The notes beneath the pieces were generated by a model. The model saw only the letters and a program-made list of their open reading frames with translations, ran no database searches and was not told where the DNA came from. A stretch of DNA of 64,000 nt from Streptomyces sp. HNM0575 (GTDB lineage: Bacteria; Actinomycetota; Actinomycetes; Streptomycetales; Streptomycetaceae): the NCBI RefSeq assembly GCF_012726265.1, contig NZ_JAASAG010000009.1:301809-365808 (forward strand), read 5' to 3'. A program made the translations under genes and the position numbers. Numbering within the stretch: position 1 is the stretch's first letter; each line of letters starts with the position of its first letter. Positions 17,077 to 25,495 of the stretch are shown one piece after another.

Positions 17077-17116
17077 ACCCTACGGTCCACGAGGTGTGTT
17101 GCGACATCGTTGCGAC
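17077..17116 (-). promoter_or_regulatory. Candidate promoter and activator site for the NCS1 gene
   Basis: On the minus strand TAGGGT (17082-17077) is a good -10 box, but the matching -35 region (around 17101-17106, TGTCGC) is poor. That -35 region is overlapped by two direct repeats of GTTGCGAC at 17098-17105 and 17109-17116, one helical turn apart. This layout suggests an activator site. The regulator is not identified. Confidence 0.3.
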
Positions 17117-17131
17117 GCCATTGCCGCGAGA

Positions 17132-17887
17132 TCAGCCGGAACGCGGAAGGTGCCTGCTCAGCGGCCATGACGTGATGCTCTTGGGCCGCGGCGGGGCGAA
17201 GCTGCGCACCTTGCTGGTGGTCAGGCCCAGCCCCACCACCGCCTCGGCGAAGCCGACGGCCGCGGCGACTCCGTCGACGACGGGCACGCCGAGTTCAGCC
17301 TCGACGCGCTCCCGCAGCCCGGCCATGCCGCCGCAGCCCAGGCAGATCACCTCCGCCCGGTCCTCCTCCACGGCGGCCCGCGCCTGGGTCACGATCTCCC
17401 GCACGGTCCGCTCCGTGTCCTCCTCCAGCTCCAGCACGCCGAGGCCGGTTCCCCGCACGGAGGCGCAGCGCTGAAGCAGGCCGGCCGTCAGCAGCCGGTC
17501 CTCGATCTGCGGTACGGCACGGTCGAGGGTCGTGACGACCGCGTAGGAGTGTCCGAGCATCATCGCCATCTGCGCGGCGCACTCGGTGATGTCGAAGACG
17601 GGCACGTCGAGCAGTTCCTGCGCGGCCTCCCGGCCCGGTTCGCCGAAGCCCGCCATCACCAGCGCGTCGAACGGGTCCTGGAAGGTGGCGAGCCGGTCGA
17701 GTACGGCGGCGGCGCTCAACTGCCCCTCGAAATGGCCCTCGATCGACTCCGGTCCCCACAGGGGCTCGGCGGCGGTGATCCGCGTACCGGGGCGGGCGCT
17801 CTCCTCCGCCAGCGCCCTGATCGCCGCGGTCATGGAGGCGGTGGTGTTCGGATTGAGTACGAGGATGCGCACGGCCGCTCCAGACAT
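17132..17887 (-). CDS. Aspartate/glutamate-hydantoin racemase family protein
   Basis: A 251-residue member of the Asp/Glu/hydantoin racemase family: N-terminal AAVRILVLNPNTTASMTAAI, then GPESIEGHFEGQLSAAAVLDRL and the second catalytic segment VICLGCGGMAGL. These enzymes racemise through two cysteines. Here the first position, normally Cys in an ACFGDPG-type motif, reads MAGFGEPG, so that Cys is a Gly; a nearby Cys occurs in DITECAAQM. The enzyme may therefore be non-canonical or inactive as a racemase. It ends 119 nt before the NCS1 transporter gene, which it probably accompanies in ureide use. Confidence 0.8.
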   Translation of the reverse strand: MSGAAVRILVLNPNTTASMTAAIRALAEESARPGTRITAAEPLWGPESIEGHFEGQLSAAAVLDRLATFQDPFDALVMAGFGEPGREAAQELLDVPVFDITECAAQMAMMLGHSYAVVTTLDRAVPQIEDRLLTAGLLQRCASVRGTGLGVLELEEDTERTVREIVTQARAAVEEDRAEVICLGCGGMAGLRERVEAELGVPVVDGVAAAVGFAEAVVGLGLTTSKVRSFAPPRPKSITSWPLSRHLPRSG

Positions 17888-17996
17888 CGGATGACGGGGG
17901 GGACGACGGGGACGGATGACCTGACGGTTGACCTGGCGGTGAAGGCAGAGGCTACCCGCGGCCTCCGCCCGCCGGTCCCCCGCTCCCCGTCTCTCT

Positions 17997-18011
17997 CCCC
18001 CCCCCCCCCCC
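17997..18011. repeat. Homopolymer run of 15 C
   Basis: Fifteen consecutive C residues about 57 nt upstream of the start of the small gene at 18068. It is an unusually long homopolymer and lies outside any gene I trust, between the divergent racemase and the 92-residue protein gene. Confidence 0.9.
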
Positions 18012-18067
18012 GCTCCGGCTCCCGTCTCCGGAGGCGGCCCGCCACCCGCGGCCCTATCGTCGAAGAC

Positions 18068-18346
18068 ATGCACCGCGGTGAGCCTCGCTACGACATCCGT
18101 CTGCAACCGCAGACCGCCGACTTCGAGGGCCACCCCGAGCACGGCCCGGTACTGCGGGTGATCACCGTACGGGCGACGGGCGCAGCCGGTGAGAGCGGCT
18201 ATCCCCGCTACGCGGGCGAAGGGGTGGAGGCGGACGTCGATCCGCGCACCCGCACCGTCGAGGCGATCACGGTCGACGGCGAGGAACTGCCGTACGGGTG
18301 GGTGGCGTTGATCGCCGAGGAGAGCGGAAGAGCGGAAGCGGGCTGA
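18068..18346 (+). CDS. Conserved-looking hypothetical protein, 92 aa
   Basis: I do not recognise a family. The protein is acidic and compact, with RYDIRLQPQTADFEGHPEHGPVLRVITVRATG at its start and VDPRTRTVEAITVDGEELPYGWVALIAEE at its end. It has no signal peptide or membrane segment and has strong codon bias typical of real genes. The ATG at 18068 has weak GA-rich sequence (GAAGA) upstream. The poly-C tract lies in its leader region. Confidence 0.6.
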   Translation: MHRGEPRYDIRLQPQTADFEGHPEHGPVLRVITVRATGAAGESGYPRYAGEGVEADVDPRTRTVEAITVDGEELPYGWVALIAEESGRAEAG

Positions 18347-18535
18347 CCCACGCGCCCGGTCCGCCCCGGGTCCGCCCCGGGCGGGTCAGGTCCCGGCGAC
18401 GACCGGACCGGTCGACGGACACCCGCGAAGGACGTGAGGGAACCGGGCCGGTCCGCACGGCCCCGCACCGTAACTGCCGCCCGCACCGCGCCTGCCGCAC
18501 CGCAGCCAGCACCACACGCGCCACACCTGCCGCGG

Positions 18536-18949
18536 CTAGTGCCCCGCCCGGTCGGCCCGCACCCGCACCTGTTCCGCCAGCCTGTCCAGGCTCTCGTCGA
18601 GTGCGAGGGTCACCTCGTGGTCGGGCGGCGCCTGCCCCTCGTCGAAGAAGGACAGGTGCACCGTGACCGCGCTCGCGCCGCTGCCGATCCCCTCCACCCG
18701 CAGCCAGCCCGCGTAGCGCCCGCCGTCCCTGGTGCCCCACTCCAGACGGAGCTGGTCCCGCCGCGCGCGCAGCAGCACGGGGCTGTCCCTGCCGGTCTCG
18801 TCGTCGTGCATGGTGACGGCGGGCGGTTCCTCGCGCTGTACGTGCAGCTCCCGCGGAATCCACGTCTCGATCTGGTCCACGTCGGCGGCCTGGGCGAATA
18901 CCTCCTCGGGAAGGGCCGCCACCGTGCGGGAACGCTCGTGTTCACTCAT
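18536..18949 (-). CDS. SRPBCC-like small protein, 137 aa
   Basis: Begins SEHERSRTVAALPEEVFAQAADVDQIETWIPRELHVQ, the usual N-terminal pattern of START/polyketide-cyclase-like (SRPBCC) proteins, followed by alternating beta strands (RLEWGTRDGGRYAGWLRVEG, VTVHLSFFDEG) and a C-terminal amphipathic helix (LDESLDRLAEQVRVRADRAGH). Such folds bind hydrophobic ligands or act in stress responses. No signal peptide. Its role is unknown; the neighbouring gene encodes a glycosyltransferase on the same strand, about 125 nt away. Confidence 0.7.
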   Translation of the reverse strand: MSEHERSRTVAALPEEVFAQAADVDQIETWIPRELHVQREEPPAVTMHDDETGRDSPVLLRARRDQLRLEWGTRDGGRYAGWLRVEGIGSGASAVTVHLSFFDEGQAPPDHEVTLALDESLDRLAEQVRVRADRAGH

Positions 18950-19074
18950 CGGCTCCAGGTTCCCGCCCCGTACGGGACAAAACAGACAGCGGACGGCGCG
19001 GACCCGGTACCGACCCGGCGCGCAACGGCACGACCGCGCGCCGTACCGGCCCGCAGCCCGGCTGCGGAACGCCG

Positions 19075-20238
19075 TCAGGACGCCCGCACCCCCGCGAGGG
19101 TCAGCTCCGCGATCCGCTGCGCGGCGTCCGCATGGAAGAGCGCGCGGCCCCCTTCGACATACCCCTCGCGCACCGGCCCGTGCCGGACGGCTTCCTCCAG
19201 CGTCGCCGTCAACTCCCCGTCGTCGCGGGCGAGTCCGGCCGCACCGGCCTCGGCCATGGCCCGCACCCCCTCGGCGCCATGACCGGGAAGCGGCCGGTAG
19301 CCGATCACCGGGAGCCCGGCGGCGAGCGCCTGCGCTGCGGTCTGCCCGGCCGCGTTGTCGACGAGCGCGTCCGCGGACGCCATCAGTCCCGCCATGTCCT
19401 GGACCCACCCCAGCGCGAGCGTCCCGGGCAGCCGCCCCGCCCGCCGCCGCAGCCGCTCGTCCCTGCCGCACAGCAGCACGGGACAGAACTCGCGCTCCGC
19501 CAACTGAAGTGCCGTACGCCGCAGTTGGGAACCGACCCCCCACGCCCCCGCGGAGAGCAGCACCACCGGCAGCCCCGGCGCCACCCGCTCGAACCCGGCG
19601 CGCCACCGCCCGGCGGCGGCCGCCCCCGCCGCCGCGGCACTCCCCCGCGCGAACCGCTCCGGCACGACGGGCCCGCTCGCCTCCGCCACGGCGCCCGTGG
19701 CGGCCCCCGCCGCACGGGCCGCGGCCTCGGTCACGCACAGATACACGTCGTTGCCCGGGTGGAGCCAGCCGCGGTGCACCGCGAAGTCGACGACCGTCAC
19801 GACGCTCGGCACCCGCAGCACACCGCGCTCGCGCAGCCTCCCCGTGACCTGCGCCGAGAGATGGAAGGTGGAGATCACGGCATCGGGCCGCCATCCGTCG
19901 ACGACGCGCATCAGCGGACGCTCCGCGAGCGCCGCCAGCGGCGCGCTGCCCGGCCTCGGCACGGCCACGCCGTCCGGCGGCGCCGGCGGCCCGCCCGGTG
20001 CTCCGGGCCCGGGCGCGAGAAAGGCGGCGTAGATCCATGCGTACAGCCGCGGTACGTGACGGACGGCCGCACGGTAGCCCGCACGCAGCCCGAGCCCTAC
20101 CCCCGAGGGGAGCAGCGTCAGCACATCCTCGACGCGGGCCTCGTGGCCACGCGCGCGCAGCCGCTCGGCGAGTTCGCCCGCGACGGCGTCGTGCCCCGCG
20201 CCCATGCTCGCGCTCAGCAGCAGAAACCGTTGCCGCAC
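19075..20238 (-). CDS. MGDG-synthase-like glycosyltransferase
   Basis: A 387-residue GT-B glycosyltransferase. The N-terminal half begins FLLLSASMGAGHDAVAGELAERLRARGHEARVEDVL, the hallmark of diacylglycerol galactosyl/glucosyltransferases, and has DAVISTFHLSAQVTGRL and PSVVTVVDFAVHRGWLHPGNDVYLCVTE. The C-terminal half has the nucleotide-sugar site LVDNAAGQTAAQALAAGLPVIGYRPLPGHGAEG. It should add a sugar to a lipid at the inner membrane face. The GTG at 20236-20238 is the best start; earlier frames run antisense to the next genes. It is divergent from the SDR-DMT-deacetylase operon, which may contribute to the same envelope pathway. Confidence 0.82.
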   Translation of the reverse strand: MRQRFLLLSASMGAGHDAVAGELAERLRARGHEARVEDVLTLLPSGVGLGLRAGYRAAVRHVPRLYAWIYAAFLAPGPGAPGGPPAPPDGVAVPRPGSAPLAALAERPLMRVVDGWRPDAVISTFHLSAQVTGRLRERGVLRVPSVVTVVDFAVHRGWLHPGNDVYLCVTEAAARAAGAATGAVAEASGPVVPERFARGSAAAAGAAAAGRWRAGFERVAPGLPVVLLSAGAWGVGSQLRRTALQLAEREFCPVLLCGRDERLRRRAGRLPGTLALGWVQDMAGLMASADALVDNAAGQTAAQALAAGLPVIGYRPLPGHGAEGVRAMAEAGAAGLARDDGELTATLEEAVRHGPVREGYVEGGRALFHADAAQRIAELTLAGVRAS

Positions 20239-20436
20239 AGTGCCCCACCAGGTTCGATGATCGACGCCGGACGTCCGAACCGGCAGCCCGTACAAGATGG
20301 CTGGGTGCCGCGCCGTGCCCCCGCGAACCGGGCCCGATCGAGTGGTCCGGGCTGCTGCGCGCGGAAACCCCCACAGGCGGCCCGGGCCGATAGCCAGCAT
20401 TCTGAGAGTCCTGCTCCTGATCACCCGGAGGGTGTC

Positions 20437-21222
20437 ATGTTCGAGGGTTCCGGCCGGCTCGTGGCGCACGGCACGCAGCGCCCGGTGGCGCTCATCACCG
20501 GCGCCTCGTCGGGCATCGGGACGGCGGTCGCCGAGCAGCTCGCCACGGAGGGCAGCTGGCGCCTGCTGCTGAACGGACGGGACGAGGACCGGCTCGGCGA
20601 CGTAGCGGTCCGCACCCGGGGCACGGCTCTGCCCGCCGACGTCACCGATCCGGAGGCCCGAGCCCGCCTCGCCCGGGAGGCCGTCGCGCACGGCGGACGC
20701 GTCGACGCCCTGGTCGCGGGCGCCGGCATCGGCTGGGCGGGCCCCTTCACGGCACAGCCCGTCGAGTCCATCGACCGGCTGCTGGCGGTCAACCTCGCCG
20801 CCGTGGTGCACCTGGTGCGGCTGCTGCTGCCCGGCATGGTCGCCCGCCGCAGGGGCCGCATCGTGCTGATCGGCTCGATGGCGGGAAGCGTGGGCGTGCG
20901 CGACGAGGCCGTGTACTCGGCGACCAAGGGCGGTCTGCTGGCCTTCGCGGACAGCCTGCGGTACGAGCTGGCGTCCACGGGCGTACGGGTGTCGATCGTG
21001 ATGCCGGGCGCCGTGGACACCCCCTTCTTCGGGCGCCGCGGCGTCCCGTACCACCGCACGAGACCCCGGCCCGTACCGCCCGCGCAGGTGGCGGAGGCGG
21101 TGCGCAGGGCGCTGGTATACGGGCGGCCCGACGCCTACGTACCGGGCTGGCTCGGCATGCCCGCACGGCTGCACGGAGCCGCGCCCGGTGTCTTCCGCTC
21201 CCTCGCTCAGCGCTTCGGTTAG
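20437..21222 (+). CDS. Short-chain dehydrogenase/reductase
   Basis: A 261-residue classical SDR: cofactor motif TGASSGIG at residues 22-29, NAAVV-type segment, catalytic Ser in VLIGSMAGS, and YSATKGG (catalytic Tyr and Lys). The C-terminal part (GRPDAYVPGWLGMPARLHGAAPGVFRSLAQRFG) resembles lipid- or ketone-acting SDRs. Shine-Dalgarno GGAGGG precedes the ATG at 20437. It is the first gene of a three-gene run with the DMT transporter and polysaccharide deacetylase. Confidence 0.85.
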   Translation: MFEGSGRLVAHGTQRPVALITGASSGIGTAVAEQLATEGSWRLLLNGRDEDRLGDVAVRTRGTALPADVTDPEARARLAREAVAHGGRVDALVAGAGIGWAGPFTAQPVESIDRLLAVNLAAVVHLVRLLLPGMVARRRGRIVLIGSMAGSVGVRDEAVYSATKGGLLAFADSLRYELASTGVRVSIVMPGAVDTPFFGRRGVPYHRTRPRPVPPAQVAEAVRRALVYGRPDAYVPGWLGMPARLHGAAPGVFRSLAQRFG

Positions 21223-21235
21223 GGGTCGCTGCAAC

Positions 21236-22111
21236 GTGTGGCTGTTGGTGCTGTCCGTCGTACTCGCCCTGTTCGGGGCCCTCGCCAATGCCGCGGCGTC
21301 GGTGCTCCAGCGGCGTGCGGCGGCGACGGAGCGGGTCGCCCCCAGCGGCCGGCGCTTCTCCTGGCTGACCCACCTCCTGCACCGCCCGGTGTGGATGTGG
21401 GGCTCGGCGATGCTGATCTTCTCCGGGATCTTCCAGGCGGGGGCGCTGGCCACCGGGCCGCTGGCGGTCGTGCAGCCGGTGATGGCGACGGAGCTGCTGT
21501 TCACGCTGGTCGTGGGGAGCGTCTTCTTCCACCGCCGCCCGGACGCCCGTGCGTGGCGGGCGTTCCTGACGATGGTGACGGGGCTGGCCGTCTTCCTCGT
21601 CCTCATCGACCCGTCCGTGGGCACGACGCGGGTGCCGGTCGGGCGGTGGCTGGCGGCGGGCGCCGTCCTGCTGACCATCGTGATCCTGCTGATCGTTCTC
21701 GCTACACGGCTGCCGTCCTCGCCGCGCGCGACGGTGCTGGGGGCGGCGACGTCCTTCGGCTTCTCCGCCACGGCGGCCCTGATGAAGGACGCCGTGGCCC
21801 GCCTGTCCGACGGGCTGGTCGCACTGTTCACGGCCTGGCAGACCTACGCGGTCGGCGTGGTGGGCCTGGGCAGCTTCCTGCTTCTCCAGATGGCGCTGCG
21901 CGCGGGAACGCTAGTGGCCTCCCAGCCGGCGCTCACCCTGGGCGACTCGCTGATGAGCCTCGTGCTGGGCGCGGTCCTCTTCGACGAGCAGCTGCGGCTC
22001 GGAATCCTGGTCGTGCCGGAGCTTGGGGCGCTGGCACTCGTGGGCGCCGGCAGCCTCCAACTGGCCAGGACGCCGGAGGTCTCGGGCGACGAGCAGGGAG
22101 AAGTGTGGTGA
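21236..22111 (+). CDS. DMT-superfamily (EamA-like) membrane transporter
   Basis: A 291-residue protein with about nine to ten hydrophobic helices, beginning WLLVLSVVLALFGALANAAASVLQRRAA, a pattern typical of actinobacterial DMT (NIPA/EamA-related) proteins, and with AVVQPVMATELLFTLVVGS and ASQPALTLGDSLMSLVLGAVLFDE repeats from the two halves of the fold. I chose GTG 21236, just after the SDR stop; an earlier GTG at 21188 would overlap the SDR gene. Substrate unknown. It overlaps the deacetylase start by 4 nt, so the two are translationally coupled. Confidence 0.8.
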   Translation: MWLLVLSVVLALFGALANAAASVLQRRAAATERVAPSGRRFSWLTHLLHRPVWMWGSAMLIFSGIFQAGALATGPLAVVQPVMATELLFTLVVGSVFFHRRPDARAWRAFLTMVTGLAVFLVLIDPSVGTTRVPVGRWLAAGAVLLTIVILLIVLATRLPSSPRATVLGAATSFGFSATAALMKDAVARLSDGLVALFTAWQTYAVGVVGLGSFLLLQMALRAGTLVASQPALTLGDSLMSLVLGAVLFDEQLRLGILVVPELGALALVGAGSLQLARTPEVSGDEQGEVW

Positions 22112-22890
22112 GCGCGGTCGCCGCCCGTGACGGGCAACGAGCCGCCCGTGACGGCTTGCTGTGGGCGGGCGCCACCGCCCTCACGGCGGCGGCCTGGCAC
22201 ATCGTTCCGGCGGCGAGCTGGCTGCCCGGCGTGCGCAGGGTGCTCAGCCCGGGTCTGGACGGCCGGGGCGATCCCGGTCATGTGGCGCTCACCTTCGACG
22301 ACGGGCCGGACCCGCTGAGCACCCCGTACTTCCTGGAGGAGCTGGAACGGCTGGAGGCACGCGCCACCTTCTTCGTGCTCGGCAACCGTCTGGAGCGGTT
22401 CCCGCAGCTGGGGCGGCGCATCGTCGACGAAGGGCACGAACTGGCCGTCCACGGCTGGCGGCACGAACGGTTCTGGCGCCCGAGGCCCCGCGGCGACCTG
22501 CGCGATCTGGCGCGGGCGACGGATTCGGTGCACCGCGTCGCCGGTACGAGGCCCCGCTGGTACCGGCCGCCCTACGGCGTGCTGACCGCGACCCGGCTGG
22601 AGGCGGCACGGCGGCTGGGCCTGCGCCCTGTGCTGTGGACCGCGTGGGGCCGTGACTGGACGGCGAAGGCCGACGCGGACAGCGTCCTGGCCGAACTGGC
22701 GAAACGGATGGGCGGCGGCGCGACGGTACTGCTGCACGACTCCGATCACGCCTGCGCGCCCGGCGCATGGCACTCGGGGCTGGAGGCGCTGCCGCACCTG
22801 GTGATGCGGTGCAGGGCCGAGGGGTGGACGGTGGGGCCGCTCGCGGAGCACGGACTGCTGGCCGGGCCTGCGGCCCTCCGGCCGTCCTGA
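22108..22890 (+). CDS. Polysaccharide deacetylase (NodB domain)
   Basis: A 260-residue carbohydrate esterase family 4 protein. An N-terminal hydrophobic stretch (GLLWAGATALTAAAWHIVPAASWL) suggests a membrane anchor or signal. The NodB domain shows motif 1 TFDDGPD, motif 2 HGWRHERFW (metal-binding His residues), RPPYGVL and the C-terminal LLHDSDH. It should deacetylate an N-acetylated envelope polysaccharide. The GTG start overlaps the upstream stop (GTGA). A perfect hairpin follows. Confidence 0.85.
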   Translation: MSAVAARDGQRAARDGLLWAGATALTAAAWHIVPAASWLPGVRRVLSPGLDGRGDPGHVALTFDDGPDPLSTPYFLEELERLEARATFFVLGNRLERFPQLGRRIVDEGHELAVHGWRHERFWRPRPRGDLRDLARATDSVHRVAGTRPRWYRPPYGVLTATRLEAARRLGLRPVLWTAWGRDWTAKADADSVLAELAKRMGGGATVLLHDSDHACAPGAWHSGLEALPHLVMRCRAEGWTVGPLAEHGLLAGPAALRPS

Positions 22891-22899
22891 CGCGCGAAG

Positions 22900-22935
22900 C
22901 CGCCCGCCGTACGGGAGGGTCCGTACGGCGGGCGG
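22900..22935. terminator. Perfect 15-bp hairpin between convergent genes
   Basis: Arms 22900-22914 and 22921-22935 are perfectly complementary over 15 bp with a 6-nt loop. It lies 10 nt after the deacetylase stop and before the hypE 3' end, so it can terminate both convergent operons. Confidence 0.8.
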
Positions 22936-23040
22936 CGGCGGAACGGGCGGCCGGGCGGCAGCTGCCGGTCTGGCGGCGGCCGGCTGCCGGCGAGCGGCGG
23001 CCTGCGGGCAACGGTCAACAGGCCTGCCCGCGGCGCCCGT

Positions 23041-24135
23041 TCAGCAGATCCGGGGCAGCTGCTCGCCCACGGGCAGGTCCACCACGCGTGTGCCCCCGAG
23101 ACCGGTGCGCGCGACCACCATGCCGGGATGCGGCTCCACGCACTCGCCGATCACTGCGGCCTCCGCGCCCAGCGGATGGTCCCGCATGGCCGCGAGCACC
23201 GCCTCGGCGTGCTCACGCGGGACGAAGGCGACGAGCTTGCCCTCGTTCGCGACGTACATCGGGTCGAGGCCCAGCACCGCGCAGGCGTTGGCCACGGGCT
23301 CCGGCACCGGCACCGCCCGCTCGTTCACGACGACCCCGACGGCCGCCGCCACCGCGATCTCGTTGAGCGCCGCGGCGAGCCCGCCCCGTGTCGGGTCGCG
23401 CAGCACGTGCAGATCCGGGGTGACGGCCAGCATCGACTCGACGAGTCCGCCGAGAGCAGCGCAGTCGCTCTCGATCTCCACGCCGAACTCCAGCCCGTCG
23501 CGGACGCTCATCACGGCCACGCCGTGCGCGCCGATCGCGCCGCTGACGATGACGACGTCGCCCGGTGCGGCGCGCTGCGGCCGGATGTCGACGCCGTCGG
23601 GGATCAGCCCGATGCCCGCGGTGTTGAGGTAGAGCCCGTCGCCGTGCCCGGACTCCACCACCTTGGTGTCGCCGGTGGCCACCTCGACGCCCGCCGTACG
23701 GGCCGCGGCGCCGAGCGCCTCCGCCACCCGCGAGACCAGCGGCACCTCGACGCCCTCCTCCAGGATGAATCCGCAGGAGAGATACGCGGCGCGCGCGCCG
23801 CTCATGGCCAGGTCGTTGACGGTGCCGTTGACGGCGAGGTCGCCGATGCTGCCGCCGGGGAAGAACAGCGGCCGCACGACGAAGGAGTCGGTGGAGAAGG
23901 CCAGCCGCGTACCGCCGAGCGTGACGGCCGCGGAGTCCGGCATCCCGGCGAGCAGGTCGCCGCCGAAGGCGGGCGCGAAGATGTGCTGTACGAGTTCGGA
24001 GGAGAGCGCTCCCCCGCCGCCGTGCCCCATCACCACCCGCGGCTGGTCGCGCAGCGGCGCGGGACAGGTCCAGCCGGAGAAGTCGGGTTCGGCGGTCTCG
24101 GTGCCCGGCTCGGCCAGGCCGGTGGTCTCAGACAA
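23041..24135 (-). CDS. hypE: Hydrogenase maturation factor HypE
   Basis: A 364-residue ATP-dependent dehydratase that converts the carbamoyl group received from HypF on its C-terminal cysteine into thiocyanate, the source of the cyanide ligands of the [NiFe] centre. The protein has MGHGGGGALSSELVQHIFAPAF, FSTDSFVVRP, DPTRGGLAAALNEIA and ends with the invariant PRIC. I prefer a TTG start at 24135, 8 nt after GGAGGG; a GTG at 24177 would overlap hypD by 50 nt. It is the last gene of hypABFCDE. Confidence 0.93.
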   Translation of the reverse strand: MSETTGLAEPGTETAEPDFSGWTCPAPLRDQPRVVMGHGGGGALSSELVQHIFAPAFGGDLLAGMPDSAAVTLGGTRLAFSTDSFVVRPLFFPGGSIGDLAVNGTVNDLAMSGARAAYLSCGFILEEGVEVPLVSRVAEALGAAARTAGVEVATGDTKVVESGHGDGLYLNTAGIGLIPDGVDIRPQRAAPGDVVIVSGAIGAHGVAVMSVRDGLEFGVEIESDCAALGGLVESMLAVTPDLHVLRDPTRGGLAAALNEIAVAAAVGVVVNERAVPVPEPVANACAVLGLDPMYVANEGKLVAFVPREHAEAVLAAMRDHPLGAEAAVIGECVEPHPGMVVARTGLGGTRVVDLPVGEQLPRIC

Positions 24136-25495
24136 CGGGGCTTCCCTCCAACGGTGCGGATTCGGGCCGGGATTCACGTCCGGGGCCCGGCTCTGCCGAG
24201 GACCCGCGCCCGGCCCCGGATCGGGCGGCCTCGGATCGAGCGGCCTCGGATCGGGCGGTCTCGGAATCGGCGATCTCGGCCCGTGACGGGCCCGCCGGTG
24301 CGGCGGCGGACGCCGCCGGCCCGGGCGCCATGGCCTGCCCGGGCGCCGTGGCCGTGCCGTCCCCGCTGCGGGGCGCCGCGACGGCGGTACCGGCCGCCCC
24401 GGCGCCGCGCTCCAGCCGGCGGTACAGGTAGTACGCGGCGCACGCCCCCTCGCTGGAGACCATCGTCGCGCCCAGCGGTGTGCGGGGAGTGCACGCGGTG
24501 CCGAACGCCTCGCACTCGTGCGGCTTGAGCAGCCCTTGCAGCACCTCGCCGCTGCGGCACTCCTCGGGCTCGCGAGTGTCGATGCCGCTCACCGAGAAGC
24601 GGTGCTCGGCGTCGAACTCCCGGTAGCGCGACGCGAGTCGCCATCCGCTGCGGGGGATCACGCCGATGCCCCGCCAGGCCCTGTCGGTGACCTCGAAGAT
24701 GTCGGCGAGCATCGCCCTGGCCGCCGGGTTGCCCTCGGGCGGCACGACCCGCGCGTAGGCGTTCTCGACGGTGTGCTCGCCGCGCTCCAGCTGCCGCACG
24801 GTGCGGCGTACGCCCTCCAGCACGTCCAGCGGCTCGAAGCCCGTCACCACGATCGGCACCCTGAACCGCTCGGCCAGCGCCGGGTATTCACCGGTGCCCA
24901 TCACGCTGCACACATGTCCCGCGGCGAGGAAGCCCTGCACCCGGCAGGACTCGGAGCGCATGATCGCCTCGATGGCCGGGGGCACGAGCACGTGCGACAC
25001 GAGCAGGCTGAAGTTGCGGATGCCGAGCCTGCGCGCCTGGTGCACGGTCATCGCGTTCGGCGGCGCGGTCGTCTCGAACCCGATGCCGAAGAAGACCACT
25101 TCGCGTTCCGGGTTCTCCTGCGCGATGCGCAGCGCGTCCAGCGGCGAGTAGACGACACGCACGTCACCGCCCTCACCGCGCACCTGGTACAGGTCGCGGC
25201 CGGTGCCGGGCACGCGCAGCATGTCGCCGTAGCTACAGAAGATCACCTCCGGGCGGGACGCGATCTCCAGGGCCTTGTCGATGACCTCCAGCGGCGTGAC
25301 ACAGACCGGGCACCCCGGTCCGTGGATCAACTCCACTTCGTCCGGCAGGAGTTGGTCGATCCCGTGCCGGATGATGGAGTGGGTCTGGCCGCCGCAGACC
25401 TCCATCAGCGCCCAGGGGCGGGTGACGTTCGCGTGGATGTCGTCCACCAGTCTCCGTGCCAACTCCGGGTCCTGGAACTCGTCGATGTACTTCAT
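24128..25495 (-). CDS. hypD: Hydrogenase maturation factor HypD
   Basis: A 455-residue iron-sulfur protein that, with HypC, is the scaffold on which Fe(CN)2CO is built. Visible motifs are MEVCGGQTHS, GPGCPVCVTP, GFETTAPP, VCSVMG and CREF-type cluster residues near the end. The family core ends near residue 370 (AYYLYRRLE); the remaining ~80 residues are a low-complexity Ala/Ser/Gly tail with SEAAR repeats, absent from most HypD. The ATG overlaps the hypC stop by 4 nt. Confidence 0.93.
   Translation of the reverse strand: MKYIDEFQDPELARRLVDDIHANVTRPWALMEVCGGQTHSIIRHGIDQLLPDEVELIHGPGCPVCVTPLEVIDKALEIASRPEVIFCSYGDMLRVPGTGRDLYQVRGEGGDVRVVYSPLDALRIAQENPEREVVFFGIGFETTAPPNAMTVHQARRLGIRNFSLLVSHVLVPPAIEAIMRSESCRVQGFLAAGHVCSVMGTGEYPALAERFRVPIVVTGFEPLDVLEGVRRTVRQLERGEHTVENAYARVVPPEGNPAARAMLADIFEVTDRAWRGIGVIPRSGWRLASRYREFDAEHRFSVSGIDTREPEECRSGEVLQGLLKPHECEAFGTACTPRTPLGATMVSSEGACAAYYLYRRLERGAGAAGTAVAAPRSGDGTATAPGQAMAPGPAASAAAPAGPSRAEIADSETARSEAARSEAARSGAGRGSSAEPGPGRESRPESAPLEGSPVV

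Noticed and set aside
15456..17474. A + strand frame of 672 codons opposite the NCS1 transporter.
   Set aside because: The NCS1 protein on the other strand is clearly conserved; the + frame has no recognised domain and is a shadow.
17997..18011. Poly-C as a proven phase-variation switch.
   Set aside because: No gene frame depends on it and no alternative lengths are visible in one sequence; kept as a curiosity only.
19075..21831. A long minus-strand frame that would extend the glycosyltransferase through the SDR and DMT genes.
   Set aside because: Only its 3' 1164 nt match a glycosyltransferase; the remainder is antisense to real genes. GTG 20238 is the sensible start.
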